Shown: in pieces, positions 13,288 through 22,361 of the stretch | How positions within the stretch are numbered: position 1 is the stretch's first letter | How the letters are laid out: each line of letters opens with the position of its first letter | From: Candidatus Omnitrophota bacterium | GTDB taxonomy: Bacteria > Omnitrophota > Omnitrophia > Omnitrophales > Aquincolibacteriaceae | DNA: 64,000 nucleotides | NCBI GenBank assembly: GCA_903820505.1 | Contig: CAIJHQ010000017.1 | Coordinates: 62,001 to 126,000, forward strand | Reading direction: 5' to 3' | The notes under the pieces: generated by a model | What the model was told of the DNA's origin: nothing | What the model saw: only the letters and a program-made list of their open reading frames with translations | The model's database searches: none | Program-made: the position numbers and the translations under genes

Positions 13288-14133
13288 CTATCCCGATCCT
13301 TTAGTTTCGGATGGATCAGAGACAGCACCCCCTTTGTAGCGTTTATAGCGCTGTTTGTAAAATTCTTCTTTTTCAAACCGGCGGAATTCGGCTGCCGCCT
13401 TGTGGATTTCGTCGTACTCGTCAACGAAGTCCTCATCAAACTCGAGATACTCGTTCAAAACGAGCGTTCTGTTCTTTTTATTAACGAACATCGTATCTCC
13501 TTCGCGTCTGAGCAGTTCCTCCATCGTTGCGAAATAGAAACATTCGGGACAACGCTCAAGTTTCTTGAACCACTCGATCATCGATTTTCTTTCCACGAGG
13601 TAGAGAAAGGCGCTGATACCCTCGTTTTTAACCCAGGTATCTATGAGCACTCGCTCATAATACCGTTTACTCTTCAGCGTCCGTTCGATCTCGATCACAA
13701 AGCTGTATTTCCGGCCATCATCAGCCAGGCCATCCGGGACCTTTCTTCGTTCCGTCTTATGTTTCAACACACGCTCGGGTGTCCAAATGAGCCCCGGAGA
13801 ACGCTCCAGAACGATGCGTGCATCCGTAACCCAAACGTCGTGCTCGTAGATTTTAAGATCTACTCCGTCTAATGGTCGCAGCTCGTTCGACAGATTCAGA
13901 TTCTTTAGGTGCTTTACGCCTTTGGCGGTCGTGAGATAAAGCGTGTCATGACCGACCCTCGGCTTCACTGCTCTCAAATAATCCTGTCGCATCAGGAGAT
14001 TCACTCTTCTTGCCGGGACCTTGTACATACTCAGGCTTTCCGGGAAGAATTTCTTGGCGATATGCCGTAGAAGCAGAAACTTCTGCTCAAGGCACATCTT
14101 CAGGATCTCCGTATCTCTTTCTGTGATGATCAT
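13288..14133 (-). CDS. replication-relaxation (Replic_Relax) family protein
   Basis: 281 residues. The N-terminal 80 residues look like a winged helix (ERDTEILKMCLEQKFLLLRHIAKKFF, then ARRVNLLMRQDYLRAV). The middle holds the family's WTPERVLKHKTERRKVPDGLADD and FVIEIERTLKSKRYYERVL segments, which resemble Replic_Relax proteins of plasmids and mobile elements. These are thought to act in plasmid replication or mobilisation with relaxases, but no relaxase is visible here. An AGGAA site lies upstream of the ATG. It is transcribed like the recombinase, with a 234-base gap holding no gene. The family assignment is from recognition of the fold pattern and is moderately sure. Confidence 0.65.
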   Translation of the reverse strand: MIITERDTEILKMCLEQKFLLLRHIAKKFFPESLSMYKVPARRVNLLMRQDYLRAVKPRVGHDTLYLTTAKGVKHLKNLNLSNELRPLDGVDLKIYEHDVWVTDARIVLERSPGLIWTPERVLKHKTERRKVPDGLADDGRKYSFVIEIERTLKSKRYYERVLIDTWVKNEGISAFLYLVERKSMIEWFKKLERCPECFYFATMEELLRREGDTMFVNKKNRTLVLNEYLEFDEDFVDEYDEIHKAAAEFRRFEKEEFYKQRYKRYKGGAVSDPSETKGSG

Positions 14134-14312
14134 CCGCTACTTGTTCCTTATCTAATTTCGCGAGAGACATTTTGAAGCGGATCTGACGGTGGAGCGATCT
14201 GCGTCGTGTCTTTTTTTGTGATTTTCAAATCTCCGGTACCTCTTTGGCTTTAGCGCCGTGTTAGCAACCAGGCTTTGGACTGGTCTTTGTTTATATTTAT
14301 AATTCCAACACC

Positions 14313-14671
14313 CCTCATGGGACATTGAGTTAAGAGCTCACCATTCAACGTTTGCGAACCTTTTTATGCTTGAAATAAATTTCCACGAACATCGGTTTGA
14401 TCTATTAAGCCCGTCCGAAAGACCCCGGCTTCTCAAAAACCGTCCGGCAATTAAATTATCAATGCCCTAAACACTCCCCTCATGGGAGGTCGAGTTACGA
14501 CATGGCCATTCACACCAAACGAACATTTCTATACCTGAAATATTTTTTTCAAGAAATTGCAACGATGTTTTTGCCTCCTCGTCCGTCCCTTTCATAGCCC
14601 TCATGGGAGGTCCATTTACGACATGCCTGTTCATGCTTCGGGAGGGTTTTTAAGCGCAAAATAATTTTTAT
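14313..14671. repeat. three degenerate direct repeats starting CCTCATGGGA
   Basis: Copies begin at 14313, 14478 and 14599, each about 70 bases. Copies 2 and 3 share CCTCATGGGAGGTC, then TTACGACATG, then TTC(A) and an AT-rich tail. Copy 1 is more diverged. CCTC-ATGG-GAGG can fold as a small hairpin. Spacings are 165 and 121 bases. They resemble protein-binding iterons or a repeated small RNA, but neither is established. Confidence 0.6.
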
Positions 14672-14733
14672 CTCAAGGCACCGACCAGCCGGGTAAAAGT
14701 CCGGGAAGGATTAAGTCCAAAACAATCAATGCT

Positions 14734-14749
14734 CTTTAACAAGTTAAAG
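14734..14749. promoter_or_regulatory. perfect palindrome, operator-like
   Basis: CTTTAAC and GTTAAAG are separated by AA, a 16-base dyad of the kind bound by dimeric repressors. It lies in the divergent intergenic zone between the Replic_Relax gene and hsdR. The regulator is not identified. Confidence 0.45.
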
Positions 14750-14777
14750 AATTATTCCACCAAATCACATCCCAATA

Positions 14778-14878
14778 GCTTGCCCGAAGCCCGCCTCATT
14801 GCAGCCGACCACTACCTTTCGATCTCAGAATGAAGAAAGGGAGTGGTCGGGTGCAAGCAACAAGGGCGAAGGGCAAGC
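14778..14878. repeat. long interrupted hairpin
   Basis: The inner stem pairs 14799-14820 (TTGCA, CCGACCACT, CCTTTC) with 14835-14856 (GAAAGG, AGTGGTCGG, TGCAA): 20 pairs, two mismatches and a 14-base loop. An outer stem pairs GCTTGCCC (14778-14785) with GGGCAAGC (14871-14878). This is too long for a simple terminator and has no T run. It could be a structured RNA, a transfer or replication origin, or a recombination site. Confidence 0.7.
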
Positions 14879-14899
14879 GCTGATTGAACTTAAGTGTGG

Positions 14900-14954
14900 T
14901 TGCCTTGGTGGAATCGTCTCCCTCACGTCATTCCACCAGCCATTGAGAGGGCAA
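14900..14954. repeat. second hairpin of the non-coding zone
   Basis: TGGTGGAAT (14906-14914) pairs with ATTCCACCA (14930-14938), and TTGCC (14900-14904) with GGCAA (14950-14954) further out. It follows the 14778-14878 hairpin by 21 bases, so the two may belong to one structured element. Confidence 0.6.
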
Positions 14955-15129
14955 AATGAGTTTTATTCCATTTTAGGAAATCGGTTTCCAAGACCAGTTT
15001 CAAAAAATAGTCTAAAACAAAATATTAAGCTGAACGATAAGCTGAACGAATTATTCTCCACAAAATTCAGTTCTTGATTTAGAATTACCCAATTGAGTAC
15101 CTAGTTAAACTGATATTACCTAATGGCCT

Positions 15130-17907
15130 ATGAACGAATCCGAAACGCGAAAAGAAATCATTGATCTTGAACTCGACAAGCGTGGCTGGCACATAGCCAA
15201 CCTGGCCGAAGTGATTGTTGAATTCGAAATGGAAAAACGCCTCGACGGCAAGCCTGGTATTGCCTACAGCGGACAAGTGTATAACCCCAAGCATGAATAT
15301 GCTGATTACCTGCTTTTGGGGAGAGACGGGCAAACACCTCTCGCAGTTGTAGAAGCGAAGAAAACCTCCAAAAATCCCCGCGTGGGTCAACGCCAGGCAG
15401 AAGGCTATGCTGATAACATCTCAAAAAAATACAAGGTGGAACCTTTCATTTTTCTGACGAACGGAGAGGCGACACTCTTCTGGGACCGGCTTAGATATCC
15501 GCCCCGAAAAGTTTACGGTTTCTTTGAACGTTCGGACATGGAACGCCTTAACTATCTTCGGGCTACTTGCGAAGACCGGCCTTCTAAAATTCCAGTCAAC
15601 CAAACCATTGCCAACAGGGAGTATCAACTTGAAGCCATCAAGCGGATCGGTGAAAGGCTTGAGAAAAAGCACCGAAAGTGCTTGCTGGTTATGGCCACTG
15701 GCAGCGGTAAGACGCGCACAGCGATGGCGCTTATCGATGTTCTATTGCGTGCCAAGTGGATCAGTAATGTTCTTTTTCTTGCGGACCGGAAGCTTCTCCG
15801 TGATCAGGCCTATGGCAGGAAAGGTTTTCAGGGATTCTTTACCGAGGCTATGGACAAGATCAAATCCTCCAGCTTCGACAAGACGAAACGCCTTTATGCT
15901 GCCACCATCCAGACTATGGAAGAGATTTACAAGGACATTTCTCCGGGCTTCTTCGACCTTGTTATTATGGACGAATGCCACCGCTCCATTTACAACAAAT
16001 GGCAGGATATCCTCGCGTATTTTGACGCGATTAAGATTGGTCTGACCGCCACGCCTTCGGAATCCATAGATCGCGATACATTACGCTTTTTTGAATGTGA
16101 CGAAGGCCGCCCTACTTTCAACTATTCCTACGATGAAGCAATTGAGGACAAGGTCCTTGTTCCTTTTACCCCGTATCATGCAAAGACCTCATTCCAGATC
16201 AAAGGGCTCAAATCCGAAGAAATCCCTCAGGAAATCAAGGACAAGTTGATCGCGGAGGGAAAAACCGAGGAAGAACTCAATTTTGAAGGAACGGAGCTTG
16301 AGAAAAAATTTACAAATAAGGCAAGTCTTGAATCTATGGTTAAGGAATTCATGGAGGTTTGCGTCAAGGATGAAACCGGCGTGCTTCCCGGCAAATCGAT
16401 TTATTTTGCCATCTCAAAAGAACATGCCTATCGCATTCTGGATACTTATGACCGTCTTTATCCCCAATACAAGGGAAAACTGGCCGAAGTAATCGTTTCG
16501 GATGATAATCGCTCGGACACCTTCCTCCAACGATTTGAGAATGAATCCTTCCCTCGGATCGCGATCTCGGTGGACATGCTTGACACCGGAGTAGATATTC
16601 GGGAAGCGGTAAATCTTGTTTTTGCCAAACCCGTTTTCAGTAAGATCAAATTCTGGCAGATGATCGGTCGTGGTACACGGACCCTCGATCCTCAAAACCC
16701 CAAGGAATGGTGTAAGGAGAAAGATTCCTTTCTCATTATCGATCACTGGAGCAACTTTGAGTATTTCAACCTCAAACCCGAGGGGGAAGTGCCGAAACCG
16801 CAGGACTCTTTGCCGACACGTATCTTTAAACTGCGGATTCAAAAACTCAAGTATCTGATGGCGCAAAAACAAGATTACTCAGGCATCATTGAAGAAATCA
16901 AAATAAGCCTTAATGCGCTGCCCAAGGACACGGTTAGCATCAAGGAAAAAAAGGATGTGCTCAAGCGCGCGCTTTCTGACGATTTCTGGAAGTACATCGA
17001 TACTGATTTTCTCATTCGCGAAGTAGCACCGCTTCTCCGGTTCACGGAAGACGTTAATCTGCATGTTTATGCCTTCCTTCTCAAGTGTGAGCGATTGGAT
17101 CTGGTGCTGTTGACTCAAGACGCGGAAGCCAGGAAAGACCTCGAAGAATCCATGCGCGAAGATCTCCGGTTATTGCCGCTGACTCTCAATGTTGTCCGAG
17201 CAAAAGAACAGGAGATTTTACGGGCGTCTTCCGATGCTTTTTGGACAGGAATCAACCGCGAAGGTGTTGATTTGCTTAAGAAGGACATTGTTCCGCTGAT
17301 GAAATACAGGAAGGAAAAGCGTGAAGAAGTCATCGAATTTGATCTGGATGACAAGATCATTGAAAGGCGATGGATTGAATTCGGACCCCACGGAGAAGGC
17401 GAATACGTCCACCAGTACCGGGAAAAGGTCGAGAAACATATCCGGGAGCTTGCGGATAAGGATGAAACCCTCAGGAAAATCAAGGATGGCGTTCCGGTTT
17501 CTGACGAGGATCTTGAAAAGCTCGAAGAAAAGCTGAACAGCCCCGAACTTTATATTACGGAAAAAGTCTTGCAGGAAGCCTATGAGCAGCCTGGGGGCAC
17601 CTTCAAGCAATTTATCCTGAAATTGCTCGGCAAATTCGAATTTCCTGCCCGCGAAGAGATTGTTGCCAAGGCTTTCGAGACCTTTGTTCATGGAAAACAT
17701 TATTTTGCCGCGGACCAGATCCGGTTCCTTCGAATCGTTAAAAATGTATTCCTCGAAAAAGCGCGTCGGCGGGAAAAACTGACGATTCACGATCTCTACG
17801 AAGGTCCGTTTGAAACGCTCGGCATTGATGCCGCAGACCGGCTCTTCAAAAAACAGGAGCTCGAAGAGATCATCAACTTTCTTAACACACAGGCGGTTCT
17901 AAAATGA
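15130..17907 (+). CDS. hsdR: Type I restriction enzyme, R subunit
   Basis: A 925-residue motor and nuclease subunit of a Type I restriction system. The N-terminal PD-(D/E)xK nuclease is visible as YADYLLLGRDGQTPLAVVEAKK (about residues 57-78). The SF2 translocase has Walker A MATGSGKTRTAMAL (near 190), DECHRS, GLTATPSES and MIGRGTRTLDP (motif VI). The C-terminal part resembles the EcoEI-type R C-terminal domain that contacts the methylase. No strong ribosome site precedes the ATG. The fic gene overlaps its stop by 4 bases. It needs HsdM and HsdS, which follow. Confidence 0.95.
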   Translation: MNESETRKEIIDLELDKRGWHIANLAEVIVEFEMEKRLDGKPGIAYSGQVYNPKHEYADYLLLGRDGQTPLAVVEAKKTSKNPRVGQRQAEGYADNISKKYKVEPFIFLTNGEATLFWDRLRYPPRKVYGFFERSDMERLNYLRATCEDRPSKIPVNQTIANREYQLEAIKRIGERLEKKHRKCLLVMATGSGKTRTAMALIDVLLRAKWISNVLFLADRKLLRDQAYGRKGFQGFFTEAMDKIKSSSFDKTKRLYAATIQTMEEIYKDISPGFFDLVIMDECHRSIYNKWQDILAYFDAIKIGLTATPSESIDRDTLRFFECDEGRPTFNYSYDEAIEDKVLVPFTPYHAKTSFQIKGLKSEEIPQEIKDKLIAEGKTEEELNFEGTELEKKFTNKASLESMVKEFMEVCVKDETGVLPGKSIYFAISKEHAYRILDTYDRLYPQYKGKLAEVIVSDDNRSDTFLQRFENESFPRIAISVDMLDTGVDIREAVNLVFAKPVFSKIKFWQMIGRGTRTLDPQNPKEWCKEKDSFLIIDHWSNFEYFNLKPEGEVPKPQDSLPTRIFKLRIQKLKYLMAQKQDYSGIIEEIKISLNALPKDTVSIKEKKDVLKRALSDDFWKYIDTDFLIREVAPLLRFTEDVNLHVYAFLLKCERLDLVLLTQDAEARKDLEESMREDLRLLPLTLNVVRAKEQEILRASSDAFWTGINREGVDLLKKDIVPLMKYRKEKREEVIEFDLDDKIIERRWIEFGPHGEGEYVHQYREKVEKHIRELADKDETLRKIKDGVPVSDEDLEKLEEKLNSPELYITEKVLQEAYEQPGGTFKQFILKLLGKFEFPAREEIVAKAFETFVHGKHYFAADQIRFLRIVKNVFLEKARRREKLTIHDLYEGPFETLGIDAADRLFKKQELEEIINFLNTQAVLK

Positions 17908-18947
17908 AATCTTTTGAAGAAAACTACATCAAAAATCTTTTTATTCCGCCGGAAATGATCCCAAATCTAACAGCGCTCACCGAGTTTAAGGGCAAAGAGA
18001 CCCTTTATCAGAGGCAGTCTCGTGACGCGCTCGAGACGATGCTGCAGATCGCAAAAATCGAAAGTGCTGAATCATCGAACCGGATCGAAGGCGTGATCGT
18101 CCCGCACAAGCGGGTTGAGGCACTGTTCAAGAGCAGCACTCCCAAGAACCGTTCGGAACAGGAAGTCGCGGGTTATCGGGACGCTCTTGCGCGTATCCAT
18201 GAAATGCACCAAGGTATGCCGCTTTCGAACAATGTGGTTCTCATGCTACATTCCATGCTTTTCAAATACACAACGATCAAGTCGGGTGAATGGAAGAAAG
18301 GAGATAATGAAATTATCGAAAAGCTTCCGGACGGTAGCGAGCGCACACGATTTAAACCCGTGCCTGCGTTTCAGACGCCGCCTTACATGGAAACTTTAGT
18401 AAAAGAATACAATCGTTATCTCGAAAAAAGCAGAATGGAACCCTTGATCCTGATTCCGTTGTTTGTCCTGGATTTTCTCTGCGTTCATCCCTTTAACGAC
18501 GGGAACGGAAGAGTTGCGCGGCTCCTGACGCTTTTGCTTCTTTATCACGCCGGTTTTAATGTCGGAAAATATATCAGCCTGGAACGCATCATCGAACAGA
18601 GTAAAGAAACGTATTATGAAGCCTTGTATGATTCCTCTCAAAAATGGCATCAAGGCAAACACAATTCTCTTCCTTGGCTCCGTTATTTCTTTGGTGTCCT
18701 GACTGCCGCCTACAAAGAATTTGAGGCCCGTGTAGGCGTGTTCAAGGAGCAGGGAACCAAAACCGAGCGGCTCACAAAGGCCGTTCGCCGTCTTGACCAA
18801 CCATTCTCCGCAAGCGATCTTCAGGAGGCCTGTCCTGATGCCAAGATCGATCTTATCCGAAAAGTCCTTAAGGACATGCGTAAGTCCGGAGAAATCGAGC
18901 CCATGGGCCTTGGCCGTTACGCCAAATGGCGCCGTGTAGGCAAATAG
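17904..18947 (+). CDS. Fic/DOC family protein (putative AMP transferase)
   Basis: 347 residues. The catalytic Fic motif HPFNDGNGRVARLL (about residues 194-207) is complete, including the catalytic His. The autoinhibitory helix motif appears as SSNRIEG (near residue 58), the arrangement of Fic proteins with an N-terminal inhibitory glutamate, so it is probably self-inhibited. The C terminus is a winged helix-like region (FSASDLQEACPDAKIDLIRKVLKDM). The start overlaps hsdR by 4 bases, so it is translated with the restriction subunit. Fic genes within Type I loci are known, but their role there is unclear: control of R-M activity or an added defence/toxin function. Confidence 0.92.
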   Translation: MKSFEENYIKNLFIPPEMIPNLTALTEFKGKETLYQRQSRDALETMLQIAKIESAESSNRIEGVIVPHKRVEALFKSSTPKNRSEQEVAGYRDALARIHEMHQGMPLSNNVVLMLHSMLFKYTTIKSGEWKKGDNEIIEKLPDGSERTRFKPVPAFQTPPYMETLVKEYNRYLEKSRMEPLILIPLFVLDFLCVHPFNDGNGRVARLLTLLLLYHAGFNVGKYISLERIIEQSKETYYEALYDSSQKWHQGKHNSLPWLRYFFGVLTAAYKEFEARVGVFKEQGTKTERLTKAVRRLDQPFSASDLQEACPDAKIDLIRKVLKDMRKSGEIEPMGLGRYAKWRRVGK

Positions 18948-18992
18948 GTAATGGTATATTTCAATTAGGTAATAAAACATTAAAATACCCAA

Positions 18993-19021
18993 TTGACATT
19001 ACCGCAGTACCCATTTAGAAT
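18993..19021 (+). promoter_or_regulatory. strong sigma-70-type promoter for hsdM/hsdS
   Basis: TTGACA (18993-18998), a 17-base spacer and TAGAAT (19016-19021) precede the hsdM AGGAGG site (19033-19038) and ATG. It gives modification genes their own promoter apart from hsdR-fic. The -35 region overlaps ACCCAATTGA, also found upstream of hsdR, a candidate shared operator. Confidence 0.75.
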
Positions 19022-19045
19022 ACGCCCAACCTAGGAGGCGTATTT

Positions 19046-20536
19046 ATGCTTAAACCTGAACTCAAATCCCAGATCGACAAACTCCGCGACCGCTTTTGGT
19101 CCGGCGGCATTTCTAATCCGCTGACTGCAATCGAACAAATTTCCTACCTCATTTTCATGAAGCGCCTCGAAGACATGGATAACCAACACAAACGTGCGGC
19201 GGAACGGCGAAGCGAAAAGTATGTTTCAATCTTCAAAGGCTCTGACGATTGCCGGTGGTCGAACTGGATCCCAATGTCCGCCGAAGGAATGCTCGCCCAT
19301 GTCCGCGACAAGGTTTTTCAATTCATCAAGAACCTGAAAGGCGAAGAAAGCATTTTCGGGACCGCGATGAAAGATGCTGTTTTCATGATCCCCAAGCCGT
19401 CGCTTCTACAAGAAGCGGTCAAGATCATCGACGAGCTCAATATTTCCCAGCAGAACCTGGACACCCAGGGCGATCTTTACGAGTACCTCTTAAGCAAGCT
19501 CAACACTTCGGGCGAGAATGGCCAGTTCCGTACGCCGCGGCATATCATCCGGATGATGACAAAGCTAGTGGACCCCAGAATCGGGGAGCGCATTTGCGAT
19601 CCTGCGGCCGGGACAGGCGGCTTTTTAATGAATGCCTATCTTCATATCTTGGAAGAGAATTCCTGCAAGGATTCCATCGAATACGACGAGGAAGGAATGC
19701 CTCATCATCTTCCCGCCGAAAAATTGACCGCTTCGCAAAGAAAATTTCTTAAGGAGAAAACACTCACGGGCTTTGATTTCGACACCACCATGGTCAGAAT
19801 CGGGTTGATGAACCTCGTGCTCCACGGGATCGATAAGCCGGCTTTTATCTACGCCGACACGCTTTCCAAGGGTTTTGAAGAAAAGGAAAAATACGATGTG
19901 ATCCTCGCCAATCCGCCGTTCAAAGGATCGATCGATAAAAGTGATATTTCCGATCAATTCAAGATCAAATCCACCAAGACGGAACTTCTTTTCGTGGAGC
20001 TCTTCATTCGTTTGCTTACTACCGGCGGGAGATGCGCCGCGATCGTGCCGGACGGAGTTCTTTTTGGCAGTTCCAAGTCGCATCAGGCGGTCCGGAAAAT
20101 GCTCGTCGATGACAATCAGCTTGAGGGGATCATTTCCATGCCCTCCGGGGTGTTCAGGCCCTATGCGGGTGTTTCCACAGCCGTGATCGTTTTTACCAAA
20201 GGTGGCAAAACGGACAAAGTCTGGTTCTATGATATGGATGCGGACGGATTTTCACTCGACGATAAACGGCAGAAAGTTCCGGAGAATGATATTTCTGACA
20301 TTATTACGACGTGGACAGAACGGGACCTGAAAAAAAATCCGTCTAAAAACGACAAATGGTTTTTGGTCGATGTCTCCAAAATTCGCGAGAACAAGTACGA
20401 CCTCTCCATTTCTCGGTACAAGGAAATCGAATATGGCGAAGTTCTATACGATTCGCCACAGAAGATCACAGAAAAAATCTTATCTTTGGAGAAAGAAATC
20501 CAAGCTGAAGTGATAGAAGTGAAAGACTTACTCTAA
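19046..20536 (+). CDS. hsdM: Type I restriction-modification, DNA methyltransferase subunit
   Basis: A 496-residue N6-adenine methyltransferase. It has an N-terminal HsdM_N helical domain (about 1-140), GQFRTPRHIIRMMTKLVDP, SAM-binding motif I DPAAGTGGFLMNAYLH (near residue 184) and catalytic motif IV NPPF (near 288). It begins after AGGAGG and its own promoter. Its TAA overlaps the hsdS ATG by one base. With HsdS it forms the M2S1 methylase that protects host DNA. Confidence 0.96.
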   Translation: MLKPELKSQIDKLRDRFWSGGISNPLTAIEQISYLIFMKRLEDMDNQHKRAAERRSEKYVSIFKGSDDCRWSNWIPMSAEGMLAHVRDKVFQFIKNLKGEESIFGTAMKDAVFMIPKPSLLQEAVKIIDELNISQQNLDTQGDLYEYLLSKLNTSGENGQFRTPRHIIRMMTKLVDPRIGERICDPAAGTGGFLMNAYLHILEENSCKDSIEYDEEGMPHHLPAEKLTASQRKFLKEKTLTGFDFDTTMVRIGLMNLVLHGIDKPAFIYADTLSKGFEEKEKYDVILANPPFKGSIDKSDISDQFKIKSTKTELLFVELFIRLLTTGGRCAAIVPDGVLFGSSKSHQAVRKMLVDDNQLEGIISMPSGVFRPYAGVSTAVIVFTKGGKTDKVWFYDMDADGFSLDDKRQKVPENDISDIITTWTERDLKKNPSKNDKWFLVDVSKIRENKYDLSISRYKEIEYGEVLYDSPQKITEKILSLEKEIQAEVIEVKDLL

Positions 20537-21726
20537 TGGAAAACGCCTTTAAGTTAAGACCTCTGGAAGATGTTGCTATCATCGAAAGGAAAGCGATACT
20601 TCCTTCGCAAATAAAAAAATCAGATTCTTATCTTGGCCTTGAAGATATTGAAGGAGGAACTGGGAGAATTGTTGCCTATCGCTCAGCGGCTGAAGCTGAA
20701 CTTAAAAGCGCTAAGTTTAAATTCACAAAGCATCATATCCTCTACGGTAAATTACGGCCCTATTTGAATAAAGTAGTAATGCCTGATCGAGATGGTGTTT
20801 GCAGCACGGACATTCTCCCGATTCTTCCCAAAAAAGATATAATGAATCGCGACTATCTCGCGTATTTTATGAGATCCGCCCGTTTTGTGAAGTTGGCATC
20901 AGCGAGATCGGCGGGCGCAAATTTGCCGCGATTGAGCCCTTCCGAATTAAGTAAATTCATGGTCGCTTGCCCGTCGCTGGAGATTCAAACAATGCTGGCC
21001 AATCTTCTTAAAAAAAACGAATCCGCCCTCGAAAAGCGTCGCGAAGCCATTCGTCTTCTCGACGATTTCCTCAAATCCACTTTTCTCGAAATGTTTGGCA
21101 ATCCTGGGGAGAATCCCAAAGATTTACCCCTGCTGACACTCGGCCAAATTGTTGCTTCCGAACGTCATGCGATAAAAAGAGGCCCTTTTGGCGGCTCGCT
21201 GAAGAAAGAAATTTTTGTTTCTTCTGGTTATAAAGTTTATGAGCAAAAACACGCTATCCAGAACGATTTTAAAATTGGTTCCTATTACGTCAGTGAAACT
21301 AAGTTTGTCGAAATGACTCCATTTCGGATTAAATTAGATGATCTTATAATTAGTTGTTCAGGAACTATAGGTAAGATCGCGATTGTTCCTAAGGATGCAG
21401 AAAAAGGAATAATAAATCAGGCTCTTTTAAAGTTAACCTTGAACAAAAATAAAGTGCTACCTGTTTATTTCAAATTTTTACTTGAAATGCCAGCCATGCA
21501 ACGTAAGCTCTTTGGATTTAGTCATGGTTCATCAATAAAAAACGTTGCATCAGTTGCGACTCTTAAGACTATTAAATACCCAATCGCGTCGTTAAACGAT
21601 CAGACTAGGTTCATAGCTGTTTTAAACCGGGCTCACAATCTTTGTGAGAAAATGGAATCCTCCGAAACCGAACTCCAAAACCTCTTCAACGCTCTCACGC
21701 AAAAAGCCTTCAAAGGAGAACTATAA
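20536..21726 (+). CDS. hsdS: Type I restriction-modification, specificity subunit
   Basis: 396 residues with two target-recognition domains (about 1-150 and 190-340). They are separated by the conserved helical spacer EKRREAIRLLDDFLKSTFLEMFGNP, and the distal helix FNALTQKAFKGEL ends the protein. The TRD sequences set the DNA target, which cannot be read here. It is more AT-rich than the rest of the operon, as is common for hsdS. A second copy of its last 25 or so codons lies at 22286-22360. Confidence 0.93.
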   Translation: MENAFKLRPLEDVAIIERKAILPSQIKKSDSYLGLEDIEGGTGRIVAYRSAAEAELKSAKFKFTKHHILYGKLRPYLNKVVMPDRDGVCSTDILPILPKKDIMNRDYLAYFMRSARFVKLASARSAGANLPRLSPSELSKFMVACPSLEIQTMLANLLKKNESALEKRREAIRLLDDFLKSTFLEMFGNPGENPKDLPLLTLGQIVASERHAIKRGPFGGSLKKEIFVSSGYKVYEQKHAIQNDFKIGSYYVSETKFVEMTPFRIKLDDLIISCSGTIGKIAIVPKDAEKGIINQALLKLTLNKNKVLPVYFKFLLEMPAMQRKLFGFSHGSSIKNVASVATLKTIKYPIASLNDQTRFIAVLNRAHNLCEKMESSETELQNLFNALTQKAFKGEL

Positions 21727-22275
21727 ATGGGAATAATGAAAGCCGTCGTTTCTTTTTGGGGTTGGTTAAAACTAAATGATTTGCCAAATTGGGTGGCGAT
21801 TGTGCTCTGGCCGATCGTTTTATTTTTATGGAACCAGCGGGAGGTAAATAATATTCCGAACCTACAAGTCTCATTATCAAAAACAACAATGACATTAGGC
21901 GGACAAGGAAAAGACGCCTTATCGTTAAACTTTTTAAACAATACCGGTTCTGTTGTTTATTTAACAAATGTGTGCATATTAAAATGCTCAAAGCTGTTTC
22001 AAGTTGATGCTGCAGCTTCTCGGGATATTGCCCAGTCTTCGCACGAGCTAAAATTTTCCGGAGCAGGCACTGTTGGCTTTACAGAAAGACAGATTATTTT
22101 ACAAACGAACGAAACGAAAGAAAGCCGTTTATCACTAAAAAGCGTAGCCCCTGAAGGGATGCTGATTTATCAGCCGCACTGGTTTAGGAAAATAATTCAT
22201 CATCCCAAATATTTTTTGTTGAAGTACATTGCACTGGTTGGCGGTAAACGTTATAGAGTTTCAACGATTTATTAA
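21727..22275 (+). CDS. small membrane protein of unknown function, restriction cargo
   Basis: 182 residues. The ATG directly follows the hsdS stop and uses the AAAGGAG site that lies inside the hsdS 3' end. There is one hydrophobic helix near the N terminus (NWVAIVLWPIVLFLW, about residues 22-37). The rest is a predicted soluble beta-rich domain rich in Thr/Ser. No family is recognised. Position in the R-M operon suggests a linked defence or accessory role, but this is only context. Confidence 0.65.
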   Translation: MGIMKAVVSFWGWLKLNDLPNWVAIVLWPIVLFLWNQREVNNIPNLQVSLSKTTMTLGGQGKDALSLNFLNNTGSVVYLTNVCILKCSKLFQVDAAASRDIAQSSHELKFSGAGTVGFTERQIILQTNETKESRLSLKSVAPEGMLIYQPHWFRKIIHHPKYFLLKYIALVGGKRYRVSTIY

Positions 22276-22285
22276 TGGATTGGCA

Positions 22286-22360
22286 ATGAGATCTTCAAAA
22301 ATTGAACCCCAAGATTTCTTTGCTGCCCTCATACGAAAAACCTTCAAAGGAGAACTATAA
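22286..22360 (+). pseudogene. orphan 3' end of an hsdS gene
   Basis: The frame reads MRSSKIEPQDFFAALIRKTF then KGEL and stop, aligning with the end of HsdS (MESSETELQNLFNALTQKAF then KGEL). DNA identity is highest over the last bases, AACCTTCAAAGGAGAACTATAA against AGCCTTCAAAGGAGAACTATAA. Only the tail is present. It supplies the ribosome site of the next gene, just as the true hsdS end does for the gene at 21727. Confidence 0.75.
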
Positions 22361-22361
22361 A

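Larger units (their letters stand above)
14134..15129. other. 1-kb non-coding zone of the element
   Basis: No convincing gene lies between the divergent Replic_Relax gene and hsdR. A 92-codon frame at 14799-15077 crosses two large hairpins and has no family resemblance. The zone holds three degenerate repeats, a palindrome and two hairpins listed separately. It probably carries the regulatory or replication/transfer sites of the element. Upstream of hsdR, AATTACCCAATTGAGTACC (15082-15100) shares the ACCCAATTGA motif with the hsdM promoter region (18987-18996). Confidence 0.6.

Noticed and set aside
14799-15077. 92-codon frame in the element's non-coding zone
   Set aside because: It crosses two large hairpins and has no ribosome site or recognisable family.
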